Shown: one piece after another, positions 51,401 to 62,473 of the stretch
Position numbering within the stretch: position 1 is the stretch's first letter
Layout: each line of letters opens with the position of its first letter
Assembly (NCBI GenBank): GCA_002633005.1
Contig: NMRA01000285.1
Location: 1 to 64,000, forward strand
Length of the DNA stretch: 64,000 nt
Direction: 5' to 3'
From: Phoronis australis
Taxonomy: Eukaryota > Phoronida > Phoronidae
Notes under the pieces: model-generated
What the model was told of the DNA's origin: nothing
Seen by the model: only the letters and a program-made list of their open reading frames with translations
The model's database searches: none
Program-made: the position numbers and the translations under genes

Positions 51401-54400
51401 TGCAAGGTTCTGTACAACAAGGCAGATTCAGTAGACTTCTTCGACGAACTGTCAAGAGGCATGGCTTGTGGCACGGCTACTTTTGAAAAGCTAGCATATT
51501 CTCAGTCGGTAAGCTTTGATGATTTCCAAAATTACTTGTCTAAACCCATTAGATTCAAGTAAGGCCATGGGTAAGCTTGTCATGAAAAGTTCGGTTAACC
51601 GCCAATACATGTACAGTACATACAAACAAAGCTGTTATCGCAATTGGTGGATACAGGTGGAAATAACAGATTTTTGTGAATCCTTGAAGTTAACAGGCTA
51701 TTATAAGCCCGTGTTCTATTAAAGAACTTTTATTTAACCTAATGATCATCATAAAACCTTTCAAAACCTTCTGTTTTGATTACTTATTCAATTTTAAATT
51801 GATTTTCTGGGCTTCAGAAAAACGTACACTGTAGTTCCTTATTACTTGATGCCATGTCCAGTAGCCCAAATGACAAGGCGGACCAAGCTCATGAGCTCGC
51901 TCGTTCGTGAGGTTAGAAATTTGAATAAGGAGCATGCTGAGATCAACGGTAAGCGTCCCAAATCTGAAGCTATTTTTCAAAAGAAGGCGAGTATTTTATA
52001 TAGCAGATTAACGCTAAGCTTTATACTTCATGAAAGGTTTTTCTTGCCAAGTTGTTAGGAGTAGCTGAAGGTAACTAGCGATTTTTAAGCTAATAGCAAA
52101 ACCATTCTTGTTATTATTAAGTGAATACCGAAAGGCGTAGCGACCATCCATAGCCGTGATCGGTCCCTTGGCTGACAATACTACACAAGGTTTTGTCGCT
52201 TGTTTGCTATTCTTGTGCATGGCAGTTCACATGCATTAACAGCGATCACTTTTTGATGAATTTAAACCAGTGTTCTTTTTTCTACGTCACTTACCAAGTC
52301 GGTTAATCGTTTGAAGTGTGTGTACCATACACATCACATAGACCGGGCGCTCGCCATTCAGATATATGAAGCTCGCGTTGTCAAGGTCACGCCATATTAT
52401 TGGAAAGTGTTACGCAGGATACAAATGGCGGAAAACACTGAGAGCATAAGTCAGGAAATCTGGGGGCTCGGAGTGTTGTGCCGGCAGCCAAAGTGTTGAG
52501 TTTTTTGGTCCTGCCACTGTTTTTTGGTTCGGCCATTGAGTTAAGTGGTGGTACGGTTTTTTAGGCTCTGCCAACATAGCTGAAGTGTTGGTGATTGATA
52601 CCATAATTATCAAAAAACAATCATTGACCAGCATGTGCTGATATCTAATGATGATGCTGTTCGTTTATTGTACTTAAGTAAATATTTGTGTGCTTTACTG
52701 GTACTGAAAAAATAACATCTGCATGCCTGAACTTACCCGCCAGCCATCCAAGTCAGTACATCTATGTGAATAACCTACTTTTTATTGAAGTATATACTGC
52801 TTTAAAAACTCATTTCTTAAGATGTCTATGGTGTAAATTTTGGGGCACCCTACACATGCATGTTTGTGGGGGAATCCCTGAAATCACTTTCTTGAGGAAG
52901 TCACCAGAATGACAAAGTCCACACCATTGCATCAATACGAGCATCGTCATTTCCTGCTGAATATACCGGGATCCAGGATGTTTTTGGGCATGGAAAGCTA
53001 CTAGTAACCAATTTTCTTTGATACTACAGCGGTCCATGGGTATTCCACCGGAGCAAACCTGTCCGAAGGTAGTTTCCTAGCATTGGATACACATGGATCA
53101 CTGTTTCACATGGGAAATTGGTTACTTTTTCGTGCCCAGAAAACCTGGGATCCCTGTCTGTAAGTCACGTACGGCCATTAACAGAAGAAAATGATTCAAT
53201 TTCTAAACTCTATTTATAAGAATTCATCAAGATTCATACAATTTGTTGATCCGTTTGGCATGGGTGTGTTCTGAAGACTTGACGTTATGCGTACGTGGTC
53301 CACTGTGTGGCACCGGATCCGACAAACGTCAACAAATCCGACAGATTTTGGCAAACTGGAAATGACTGGAACCACGTCGGTCAAACTAGATAAATACATA
53401 TAGAGAACAGGAGGAATGGAATGCCAACTCCCGCGCGTGAGTCATTCATTCTCTGTGTTAGAGCCTGAAACCCCGATATTTCACGGAACTGGCCGTAAGA
53501 GTAATTGCATTGCGAATTTCCGGCTGACCACTCGACTGGGTGCCAAATTTCATTGCTTCATTTTCATTTCGACTTTTTTGTTCATAATAGAATCATCAAG
53601 CGAGACCGTAGTACCGTTCTATACAACCAACGTTTCCCGTCATCCCGCAACATCATCAATATGTCTCTCTTTCTCACCGACGGCGTAACTGGCAAATTAT
53701 CATACTTTAATTTTGATTTCTAGAAAGAAAAACGAGATGTTTCATGGGTTTTGCGGCGTCCGAAATTTCCCTTTCAAATACAAAATGAAATCGAAAAGCT
53801 CCGTCGAACGCTTTTGGGTGTGAGACAATCTCAATTTCCCATTCAACAAAAAGGCATAGACTCAGATGTCCCTCCTTTCAATACAGTTGTGCCGTTTTTT
53901 CATTCTCAAATGTTGACAACTGTGCAACAAGTCCCAAATAACATTGTCTACTTGTGAGGAATGTTGATCTCTTTCGGAGTCCACTTTCTTTAGTAACATA
54001 ACAATCATAAAATGTGCTCCAATGTGTCATGATTGTCATAACACACTCTACATGTTTTGATATCACTAATTTTTACTTTTTGAAGAAATGAGTATGTTGC
54101 TTAATGTCCATGTTAAGTACTTAACTGCGTGCAATGTAATGAGCTATCCACAGAATATTTTAAAGCTACACTTTAGATGTATCCCCATTTTTATTAATCA
54201 GAAAATCCGGCCTTATCCGAAAATTTCTCATAGGTAGTTAGAGCAATCAATTTACCACATCATGTCATTGTATCCTGAATTTTTACTGAAGAATGTGGTT
54301 GTAGCAAACGGCACCAAAGATCCAATTATTTTTTTAAGATGAAGGATTTTGGATGAATACCTGACTGTAAAATAATCACAGCAGCTGTGAGGGATCAATG

Positions 54401-55543
54401 TCTAAAATCTTTATCTTTATCCGGTAGCAATCTTTTGAATCATTGAGATCATTTCACTGTTGCTTTGATTAGTTATTTTTATAATGTCTGCCTCTGTTGT
54501 TTATTTTTTATGTAAGTTTTACACCCTTAATTAATTGACATCACAAGTGAATTAAATTATCCTCCGTTTGACAATGTTTTGGCCATTAGACCGCAAAATA
54601 TTCCAAAAATATAGATGAAATTTGTTCAGAAGAAGTTTTCGGTTATAACACTCCTCGGAAATAAAGAACATCGGAATCGTTATAATATATGGTACCCCAT
54701 TTCTCACTGTCACGTTCACGGATATGAAATTGGTGAAAACGAGCACTTTTGTCATAAGGTGAGTGACTTTTGCAGATGTAGACGCGGATATGAATCATGG
54801 TGGAGCAATGCATCGCTAAGTTAAAGTGATTTTCTCTATGCTAGGTGATTGTCATGGAATTCCTGCAAGGTATCAAATTTGAAATCGAATTGGTGATGTG
54901 GAAGGGAAGGCTTGTCGGCAGTTCGATTGGACAGAGAGGCCCCGCCCCGCTTCCATACTTCTGGGGTACTTCTTTCATGATGCCAGGTGGTGATTCGGAC
55001 AAGGAGCGTACAGAGCTAACGGAAGCTGCGTATCAGTGCTCCTTAGCCGTGGGTCTCCGTCAAGGGGTCTTCAACGTCGAATTTATCCGCAAAAACGGTG
55101 ACGCAACACCCAAGTTAATTGAAATCAATGCTCGCCCTGGCTGTAGAGCTGTGAATGACGTGGTAAAGGCTGTGTATGGCTACGATAATCGGGTTGTGCA
55201 CGCACTGATTTGCTGCGGAGTTGAACTTGATCCTGACCAAGTGACATTTGGCCCCAGAACGTACGCAGTACGGTATTACTTAGACGGACACAGAAACAGA
55301 GAGGCAATGAACACTGCTTATGGTCATATGTTATCGAATGCTAAAGAATACGATGTCAAGATGCTAAACATTGCACAGAAAACTATGGCTGAAATAATGT
55401 ACGAAAAATCCAACATCTTATGTCCTGTTCTAGCCGTGATGACGACAGACGACTCCAGAGCCACAGCGATCACAAAACTGTGTCGGTTTCTCGTTGACTC
55501 TAAATTTTTTGGCCATATGGAGGAAGCCCTGTCGCAGTTTTGA
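44626..55543 (+). CDS. ATP-grasp ligase (carboxylate-amine ligase family), about 493 residues, six exons
   Basis: ATP-grasp enzymes activate a carboxylate as acyl phosphate and join it to an amine. Exons 44626-44655, 45384-45439, 45933-46251, 47018-47176, 51290-51508 and 54845-55543 (TGA) agree in phase, total 1482 nt. Residues ~30-190 form the pre-ATP-grasp Rossmann part (TTLLCVCNRM, VWVTLKKMGLKSLCVIPTRN, FSAVVGAYLCEELGIPGNS). The ATP-grasp fold follows: K216 in VVMKPVCGSGAVGC with its Gly-rich loop, E266 in VIVMEFLQG, and metal ligands E340 (FNVEFIRKNG), E354 and N356, plus R358, in KLIEINARPGC. All catalytic positions are present. The layout resembles carnosine-synthase-like and bacterial L-amino-acid ligases; other ATP-grasp ligases such as the mycosporine enzyme MysC cannot be excluded and the substrate is unknown. 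Exons 1-2 are inferred from phase and splice sites. Two candidate alternative exons (46671-46850, 54630-54758) lie in introns. Confidence 0.88.
46671..46853 (+). CDS. Candidate alternative terminal exon of the ATP-grasp gene
   Basis: A very strong acceptor (CTTCTTTTTTCCCAG) at 46670 precedes an open frame DGSIVVPTIAAPMKQKFFVM and so on, ending at a stop at 46851-46853. It is phase-compatible only if exon 3 uses its second donor, CATCCAG|GTATAC after 46273. The result would be a truncated protein without ATP-grasp catalytic parts. It could equally be chance. Confidence 0.25.
47793..47893 (+). pseudogene. N-terminus of a THAP-domain protein, cut by the assembly gap
   Basis: ATG at 47793 opens MPFCMAPGCSN, with two Cys spaced as in the THAP C2CH zinc finger, followed by a basic stretch and the IAYHR step typical of THAP (usually F/YHR-hydrophobic-P). 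The sequence after YHR departs from the usual pattern and then enters the N run, so integrity cannot be judged. THAP domains occur in host regulators and in P-type transposases. Its position in an intron of another gene favours a transposon remnant. Confidence 0.55.
47894..48412. other. Assembly gap (519 N)
   Basis: A run of N within the intron between ATP-grasp exons 4 and 5. Open frames crossing it are artefacts. Single Ns also occur at 694, 49638 and 51170. Confidence 0.99.
54630..54758 (+). CDS. Candidate 43-codon cassette exon of the ATP-grasp gene
   Basis: An open frame (KKFSVITLLGNKEHRNRYN, later GYEIGENEHFCHK) is bounded by acceptor TTTGTTCAG and a strong donor ATAAG|GTGAGT, phase 0 at both ends, between exons that themselves join in phase 0. 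Inclusion would insert 43 residues just before the VIVMEFLQG strand. ATP-grasp proteins do not need it; a chance open frame is quite possible. Confidence 0.3.
54845..55543 (+). CDS. ATP-grasp gene last exon: C-terminal half of the active site
   Basis: One phase-0 exon of 232 codons begins VIVMEFLQGIKFEIELV and contains both metal-binding strands (FNVEFIRKNG; PKLIEINARPGCR) and a 130-residue C-terminal domain ending EEALSQF then TGA. It is conserved-looking throughout and has no frame damage, so the gene is likely functional. Confidence 0.95.
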   Translation: MIVMEFLQGIKFEIELVMWKGRLVGSSIGQRGPAPLPYFWGTSFMMPGGDSDKERTELTEAAYQCSLAVGLRQGVFNVEFIRKNGDATPKLIEINARPGCRAVNDVVKAVYGYDNRVVHALICCGVELDPDQVTFGPRTYAVRYYLDGHRNREAMNTAYGHMLSNAKEYDVKMLNIAQKTMAEIMYEKSNILCPVLAVMTTDDSRATAITKLCRFLVDSKFFGHMEEALSQF

Positions 55544-56142
55544 ACGTGCAGTTTTGACGTTTCATGTCTTTGTACTTGCTAACACATTACAAGTTGGTAC
55601 AAGCCCAGCGTAGCGGTGGTGGGTCAATAGTCATCTCTGTGTGTGCATACATGTACGTGTGTATCATGTATATATTTATGTATTAAAACGTATATGTCGA
55701 GGTATAACATTATATAACATTATATGCACAATACAAATTGCTATAGCTGCTTCTAAAAAGCAATCTCTTTGTGTTTTTGTCTTTGCAATCTCATTACGAG
55801 TTCAAAAAATGGTTCCTGACATACGAATGAATTGTTTTTAATTCATTCTTGTTCTTTAGTTATTTAATTTATGAGATTAGACTCTACAGTGCCCTCTTCT
55901 CGGTATTTTTGTAGTGATTTTAGGGGGGGGTTGTTTTTTTAGTTCAAGTAGTAATTGTTTTCTGTAACTTACCTTAGAATACGACTTAGATAAAGCAATA
56001 AGAAGCAATTATTTCTTCTCTAGTATATTTTTGCTGTGTTTGATTTTCTGTTTTATTTTCCTTTTTATTTTAATTCTGAAGTACTTTTCTACTGTAGCCT
56101 GTAGTCAGCTTTGTGGTATTGTAATTTATGGTGAAATGACGC

Positions 56143-56148
56143 AATAAA
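56143..56148 (+). terminator. Candidate poly(A) signal of the ATP-grasp gene
   Basis: AATAAA 600 bp after the stop codon is the first canonical signal I see downstream. A (CTAT)n tract follows at once, so a retroelement tail is an alternative reading. Confidence 0.45.
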
Positions 56149-56149
56149 G

Positions 56150-56410
56150 AATCTATCTACCTATCTATATATGTGTCTGAGCGCGCATGCGCGCGCGCGT
56201 GTGTGTGTGCGCGTGTGTTTGTCGCGTGTATGTCTGTGGGTGTGCTTGTGTGCGTGTGTGTACGGTATGTAAACAAAATTTGGTAAACACACAATGTTCA
56301 TACTAGAGGCTGCTGCCAAATGACCATGGTATGTATGTAAGTTTGCATGTAGGCATGCATGTATGTTTGTATGTATGTATGTATGTGTGTGTATGTATGT
56401 ACATATGTTT
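56150..56410. repeat. Compound microsatellite: (CTAT)n, alternating (GC/GT)n, (TGTA)n
   Basis: From about 56180 to 56218 the strand alternates purine and pyrimidine without a break (GCGCGCATGCGCGCGCGCGT then GTGTGTGTGCGCGTGTGT). Degenerate GT follows, and TGTA/TATG repeats run at 56330-56410. Confidence 0.95.
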
Positions 56411-56910
56411 GTCAGAATTATTTTACTTAACCATCAGCTAGAATTTGAGAGTTAAGCTAGTAAAACGTACTTCGTTAGGAAACAATACATTGGAGACGAT
56501 CTCGTAGAAGATTCGAATACACCGGTATAAAGAAGCTTGCAAGGGCAAAGGTAACAGGCCGGAAATTCGTTGAGTCAAAGTTCGCAAATTTTGTATCGTG
56601 GGTAGTGACATACTACTAATACATTTTGCGGCACAAAGGTTTGTGGCCAGCAAGAAGGAATTGTGATTATGGGGATACGACTGACTGGTATTGCATCACG
56701 AAGCACTTGATCCATCAAAGTTCTTCATAGGTAGCGAGGTACACTCGTGATGCGTCACAAAGGACTGCGAGGCAACAGGGTCGAGTTCAACAACTGAATC
56801 CTAGGTCTTCACTAGAAGACGTCGCAAGAGTACGCGAGATTACGCGAGATATTGCCTTGTATTAAGCGAGAACACGTGATTTTGGCTAGAGTTTTTTCTA
56901 ACCTCAAGAC

Positions 56911-57200
56911 CAGGGGCGGATCCAGGATTTTGAGTTAGGGGGGCAAGGCACAGGAATAACCTGAATTTCGGCATATGTGCGCGCCCAGCCTAAAATGTGG
57001 GGATATAGGGGTCTCGAATTTTTTAGTTTGCGTACCTGTTCACTAAAAAAGGTAAAACGGGGCCTATGAATTGTTTATTAACCCCCCGAGCACCCCTGGT
57101 TGCGCGCAGATGTGCTAGTCAGCAATGCGCACCCAAACTCCCAAATGGTATCTAGTAGAACTTTAAGCCCCCTTGCCCCCCCCCCTTAAATCCGCCACTG
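56911..57200. mobile_element. hAT-like miniature element with CAGNGGCGGAT termini
   Basis: The left end is CAGGGGCGGATCCA and the right end, read inward, is CAGTGGCGGATTTA. C and G runs lie just inside both ends. This terminus is widespread in animal hAT-type miniature elements. I see no clear 8-bp target duplication, so the copy is old. Confidence 0.65.
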
Positions 57201-59105
57201 ACGACAGCTACTGAACTCTCCCTGATCTCGGTCGTGTTACTTAGGTCTTATCGCATAACAAATTTGTAACAGGATTTTATCATACTTTTCCATCAACACT
57301 ACAAAGCACAACTACTTTTTAAACAAAGCCAATTAATCTAATTCTGCTGACAGTTTGGGAGAGTGAAAATTAAGGTTTGATTGCGTTGAACTTGTTTAGT
57401 TCTAGTAATTTGTGTTTGAATATACCGGGTCTTCTAGTAAATTTCATTCTGAACCCTTTTCTCCAAAATGGATTTTAAAAGCGTGTCGTGGCGGAAATTC
57501 GATATTGATGACTTCTGGGCCTGATCTGAAACGTTTGCCTGCACTGAGTCACAAGCAGAATAACACCCAGTGGGATGTTTTTCCCCTGCTGACAAGCAAA
57601 AGACTTGGACGGTGTTAAAAGTTATGCCGTCCTATCAGATCAACAACTATGATCAACTATACATGTAGGTGGCGCTGAAGGTCAGAACCGACGGAAGATG
57701 GGCTGAGGTCGATAGTGTTCAGAGACCCCATGTCCGAAAACGAGAGATTGCGTTCCAGTTCGGTTTAAGACTGAAGCGATTCTTTCACCGACGGGCACAA
57801 CTGGTGGAGCCTGATGCAACGCACCTGTATAATGTACTCCGACACTTGCTGTTTCGATAGAAGTTTCTGGACGCCGTATGTCATCCTGAGAGTTCCTTGT
57901 TTATGAGGGGGCGGAAACCATGAAGACCGTTGACGAGGTGCCAGACATTGCTCAACAGTACGGGCAAGGCACATGCTCATTGTACTAGTAATGGTGTTGG
58001 AGTAAAACAAAACAGGCTCGGGGGGGACTTTACTCTTTTATTTGTCAGTAGAATTATAAGTGGTAGTAGCTAAACTGAAATATAACAAAAAACCTATGTT
58101 CAAGTTTACACGTTGCATAATGCTTTACCATGTATATAACAAATCAAATTCTTCGGACAACGCTCAAGGTAATGACGACGGGCAAAGGGCACAAATTAAA
58201 AGCAAGCGTTAAAAACGTTAAATACACGTCTGACAAAACATAGAAAACTAACGAAAGCAAATGAACTACTTTATATCAGGAAACACGAGTACTTACGCCG
58301 ATATCGCCCCAAGTCCAACCAAAATTACGTTGAATAACGGTATGTACATTGACGTTTCTCCACCATAAACGTTTGTGGAATGACATTCGAAAAAGGCGGC
58401 ACGACAATAAAGAGTCAGAGAAAGCGACATCTGGCGCAAGGACTACACAGTAACAAGTCTAATTACAAGGCGGGAAGCAAGCCCATTCGTACGCGTAAGT
58501 TAGATAAACAACATGACAGTCTGCGGTAACAAATGGGTTTGGCAACACAGTGGAACGAAGGACAGAGGCTCCTCTTTCATTGATGACCAGGTCTTAACAG
58601 GGAGATTTTTTAGTTGTTGCAGGAAATGTCATCAAGTCGAGGACAGCAAGGTGAAAGGAACCCAGTACAAAACGTGTGCTGGAGCTAGTGCGCAGTCGTC
58701 TGTCTCGCTGCGAAAACGAGCTAAGAAGCCGGAGATGCAAATAATGCGAGACTATATCACACATTAAATACTAATTAACCTATGGCTACATCAGGCCTGT
58801 GGTCGCGATGGGTAATCCATTAGAGCAGCTTTTAGGTAGGGTACCGCACAAGTCAGTTGATAAGGCATCAACACGTCGTAGAGATAGAAGCCTGTGATCA
58901 GCACAGATAGCCACCTGTTGACGACAATATCCCCGTTTGCAATGATACGCACGATGCGTTACACCGGCTGTAGCCCCCAGCGCGGTGAAAACTTCTCTAT
59001 TAAGTCAGCTGACAGGGAAGCAATACATCTAAGTGTACGAATAGATGGAACAGTACGATCTTTTTGCGGAGCTAAGATTGAGGTCGAGAATTCGTACTTC
59101 ATAGA
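57201..59105. other. No recognisable gene or repeat
   Basis: Open frames are short and share no family motif. Nothing on either strand looks like a spliced exon series. Confidence 0.5.
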
Positions 59106-59558
59106 TTAAAGGAGAATGCCACCCGGTTTAATTAGTCTTTTTTACCGTCTTAATCGGTCTATATCCACATCGCCTCTTATACGGTCGACCTCACCTTGCC
59201 GAGAGGTGTCGCGTTAACCTGTGAGGAAGTTGAGAAACGGCGCAGCGACGTCATCGGTTCGTCTGTAGAGTGAGTGCCGCTATATCGCGGTGCATCGTTC
59301 CCGCTTGTCCGAATTAGTGAAACTGCGAAGAAAGCGGGTATATCGTTTTTTCGACCTCTTCGATAAGCTGACACCAGTAACCCGTGTTTTGAACTGCTGA
59401 ACAGACTGCGTGTGTAACAAATGACGTCATTGGATAATTTCAACACCTCCGTCTGCCGTCAGGTGTCAGGAAACGCAACCGAACGTGCCGTTATCGAATA
59501 GAATTACTCGATCTAAAGTGATACAAAATAAATTGTTTTGGGTGGCATTCTACTTTAA
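59106..59558. mobile_element. TTAA-flanked miniature inverted-repeat element
   Basis: TTAA at 59106-59109 and 59555-59558 bracket inverted termini AGGAGAATGCCACCC and GGGTGGCATTCTACT (14 of 15 positions pair). The interior of 415 bp has no transposase. TTAA target sites are the mark of piggyBac-type insertion; the terminal sequence itself is not the classic piggyBac CCC start, so the superfamily is inferred from the target site only. Confidence 0.8.
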
Positions 59559-59628
59559 GCCAATTTACAATATATCATCCTGGGGAAGGTTGTTTCTGTC
59601 AGCAGGGCAAACGGCCTGGCTCCTGTGG

Positions 59629-60046
59629 CCGGTTGCATGAAACAGTACCAAATTATGACTCAACTAAGTCTTTTTGCGCATTTGTGTCTTTATGGACTCA
59701 AAGATGCAATATTTTTCTATCATTTCATCTTTATTATGAGCTTCACTTTGATTGATGATATTTTCTTATAATACAACTAAAAACTGAGCCCAGAGTTCAT
59801 TGAAAATAAGTAGGTACTCAGTCCTTAAATTGGGAGTGTTGCATGAAAAGATCCCTAATTACTTTCGATAATATTGACAATTCAACGTAGAGTTCACTTT
59901 TGACTTGTATCAAATCCAAAAATTCACTCAGTAATAAAATTAAAACAATACAAGAAAGGGTAATCGACGTTTTCCAAGTCCAAAAATACGCGATAGTTTT
60001 AGGGAACTTAACAGAGTCCCTATTTGGGACTGTTTCATGCAACCGG
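59629..60046. mobile_element. Miniature inverted-repeat element, superfamily unassigned
   Basis: The left end CCGGTTGCATGAAACAGT and right end ACTGTTTCATGCAACCGG are perfect inverse complements over 18 bp, with weaker pairing continuing inward (ACCAAAT against ATTTGGG). There is no coding capacity and no obvious target duplication. Confidence 0.85.
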
Positions 60047-61819
60047 GCACTGGTGGTTTCTTGTCCTAAAAAGTTCCCAAGGTTTGGCTACCACGTTTTC
60101 GAGAAATTTGACCTAAAAATTTTACATTTTATAAAATTTGGCAGAGAGAACCTTTTTTTTAAAAACCAACAAAACCGAGCAAAAATAAAATGATAATTTG
60201 ATTTGATTTCTACATTTGAAATTATTAAACAATAAATAAAATGATAAATATTATAAAATTAGTTGGAAAAGGGTGTTCAACAGCACCCCTGTTGGCCAAA
60301 AACACACTATTGTATTCTGAGTCCATATCAAAAGAACAATATTTTTAACCATTTGGAACTTGATAAAGATTTGACATCTAAATCAAAATATGGACAACTT
60401 AACATTTCCGATGCTTCTTCGTTGAATTAACCACCATCACTTTTATTATGATATTGCCCAAAACCATCAGGTAGGCTGAAGCATGATGAGCGTGCAATAA
60501 CAAATGCGTGTCAGCCTCTCCATGATCAAATGTAATTTTAGGAACACTCTGAACATCGACCTCTCGACTATCGCTTACGTGGATGACACGGACGTCTGTG
60601 GGTGACATAAATATACCTTTGCACCCAATTGTTTCAGCATTGACACTTACTGTACACTTTGCTTATACAATAAGTTTTCGTCATAAGACAAAAAAGTCTT
60701 GAGATTTGAATTTCCTGTTCAGGCTGGGTAATTTTTTTTTTTGTCAAATTTCTTGGCAAAAGTAAACCTTGAGAAAAATGAACATCACAACCACCACTGC
60801 ACAACTGTCATCAAACAACACATGGTAAACTTTTGAGCACCTTCGAACACTTTAGTTCAGTCTTTGAAAGATAGAAGAATGTCATAATGGCAATGGTTTT
60901 TGTGTGAAGTCGAAAAACGTTTATCGCAGCACAAGAGATTATTTTGACGCCTTCTGTTTTAGAGAGTGCGTATCTGAAAGAATAAAAAAATTTGCAGCCT
61001 GCGCCAAAAATTCTTCAGTTCGGATTGTCTCCAAAATTTGGGACAACGGAATATGAGCTAATGGTGGAATTTTTTTGATTGAGCTCGGACGATTTTTGCC
61101 TTTTTTATATGTCTCAAATTCCAAACACTACACTACACTTTTTCGTAACATGGTATGAAAATAGGTTTGGAAGTTCCTAAAAAGCAGTACACGTGAGCAA
61201 AAACTGCCGCCAGTACCTCTGCGTTTGAGACAGCCAGTTGAGCGCAAATTTCCAAAATTAGGGACAAGCTCGGACCAATAGCAAAAAAGGTACTTTTTTC
61301 TATATTCAAAACCAGAGATTTTCAACCGTAATTCTTAGCTTTTTCCTCTGGGGTACTGTACTTATCAGTCTATTTTTCAATTCATCTTCCCAGCAATGTC
61401 ACAGCGGGCACAACCTCCTGCTTGGTTTGAAAAGCACAAAATGATTCAGGAAGCAGGAATCTTAGAAATGGCATGGACGTAATACTGTCCTGTCGTTCTG
61501 ATTATACTACACTGGAACTTAGTAGCTAGCAAAATATCTGAGGCTTCTTTTTCCAACATTTAAACTAAGATTTTTACTAAGTGTGCAAGTGTGTTCTTTG
61601 GAACTTTCCTGAAAATGACTTTTGAACATTCAGAGAAGGATTTGGTCCAAACTTCCCGTTGCCCACTGAAGTATTCAGGGACGTGAAAGATAGGAGAGTT
61701 GAGACTATGGCCAACTTGACAAGGAAGAACAAGGAACCCATTAAGCCATTGATGGTTACTCCATCTGGCGTGAAAGGTCTAGAGGTCAACGTAGGATGAA
61801 ACGAGCAGCAGCGTGATAT
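60047..61819. other. No recognisable gene
   Basis: AT-rich with homopolymer runs. An open stretch at 61628-61798 after a stop (TFREGFGPNFPLPTEVF and on) reads protein-like and may be further pol debris from the retroelement that follows, but it has no diagnostic motif. Confidence 0.45.
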
Positions 61820-62370
61820 TTCCTTGCATAAGGTAATGAAGACTGCTGTGAAAGATGAGCCAGAACACGTGATAGAGATAAATATCAGTACAAGAAGCAA
61901 AAGGTTACTCCGTAACGAGTGTATGCTGGTCACACCTAAAAGCTGCGCCAGATTTCTGACCCTGGCGCTCACTGACGAGTCAATAGCCAATGGTCATCTT
62001 GGCGACAAGGCAGCCAGAAACTTTTATTGACCAGGAGTTGTCAGTGTTTTTGATGATATTCTGTAGATCATTTGGTATCTGTCAGTGAACAGTTCTAAAG
62101 GATATGATCTCTAGTGTGCTTTTGGGTAAGGTGGGCCTCATGAAAGAACAGTTTCAGCGTTTCGCTTTTAATGTGATAGGCCCTGTATCATCAATCAAAA
62201 ACACAGACAACCGATACATCATCATCATCGACTGTGCCACAAGGCACATGTTCCCAGAGGCAGTACCTCTACCCAGGAAAGAAGCAGAAAGAGCTGCAAG
62301 CGCACTTTTTACAATTTTTGCACCTTTTTGGCTTTTATATGAGATATGTTGTGGGACTCAGTTTACCTAA
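61820..62370 (+). mobile_element. Decayed Ty3/gypsy pol fragment: integrase zinc-binding region and part of the core
   Basis: The first frame ends ESIANGHLGDKAARNFY followed by a stop and PGVVSVF, the remnant of the GHLG..K..R..FYWPG zinc-binding segment. A second frame (62104-62370) gives FNVIGPVSSIKNTDNRYIII, DCATRHMFPEAVPL (core Asp) and, after altered sequence, CGTQFT for the usual DQGTQFT. Stops and frameshifts separate the parts. There are no LTRs and no reverse transcriptase, so it is non-functional. Confidence 0.85.
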
Positions 62371-62473
62371 AGTGCATTGAATTATTGGGGACAAATAAAA
62401 CAACAACAATAATATATATTTTAGGTTGTATTGGGAATTTCAAGGTCACAGGTCTACAAATGAATATTTCACA

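Noticed and set aside
51846-51950. Exon-like stretch MMPCPVAQMTRRTKLMSSLV ending at a GTAAGC donor, in an ATP-grasp intron
   Set aside because: No acceptor gives a phase compatible with exon 5 (phase 0), and exons 5 and 7 already join cleanly.
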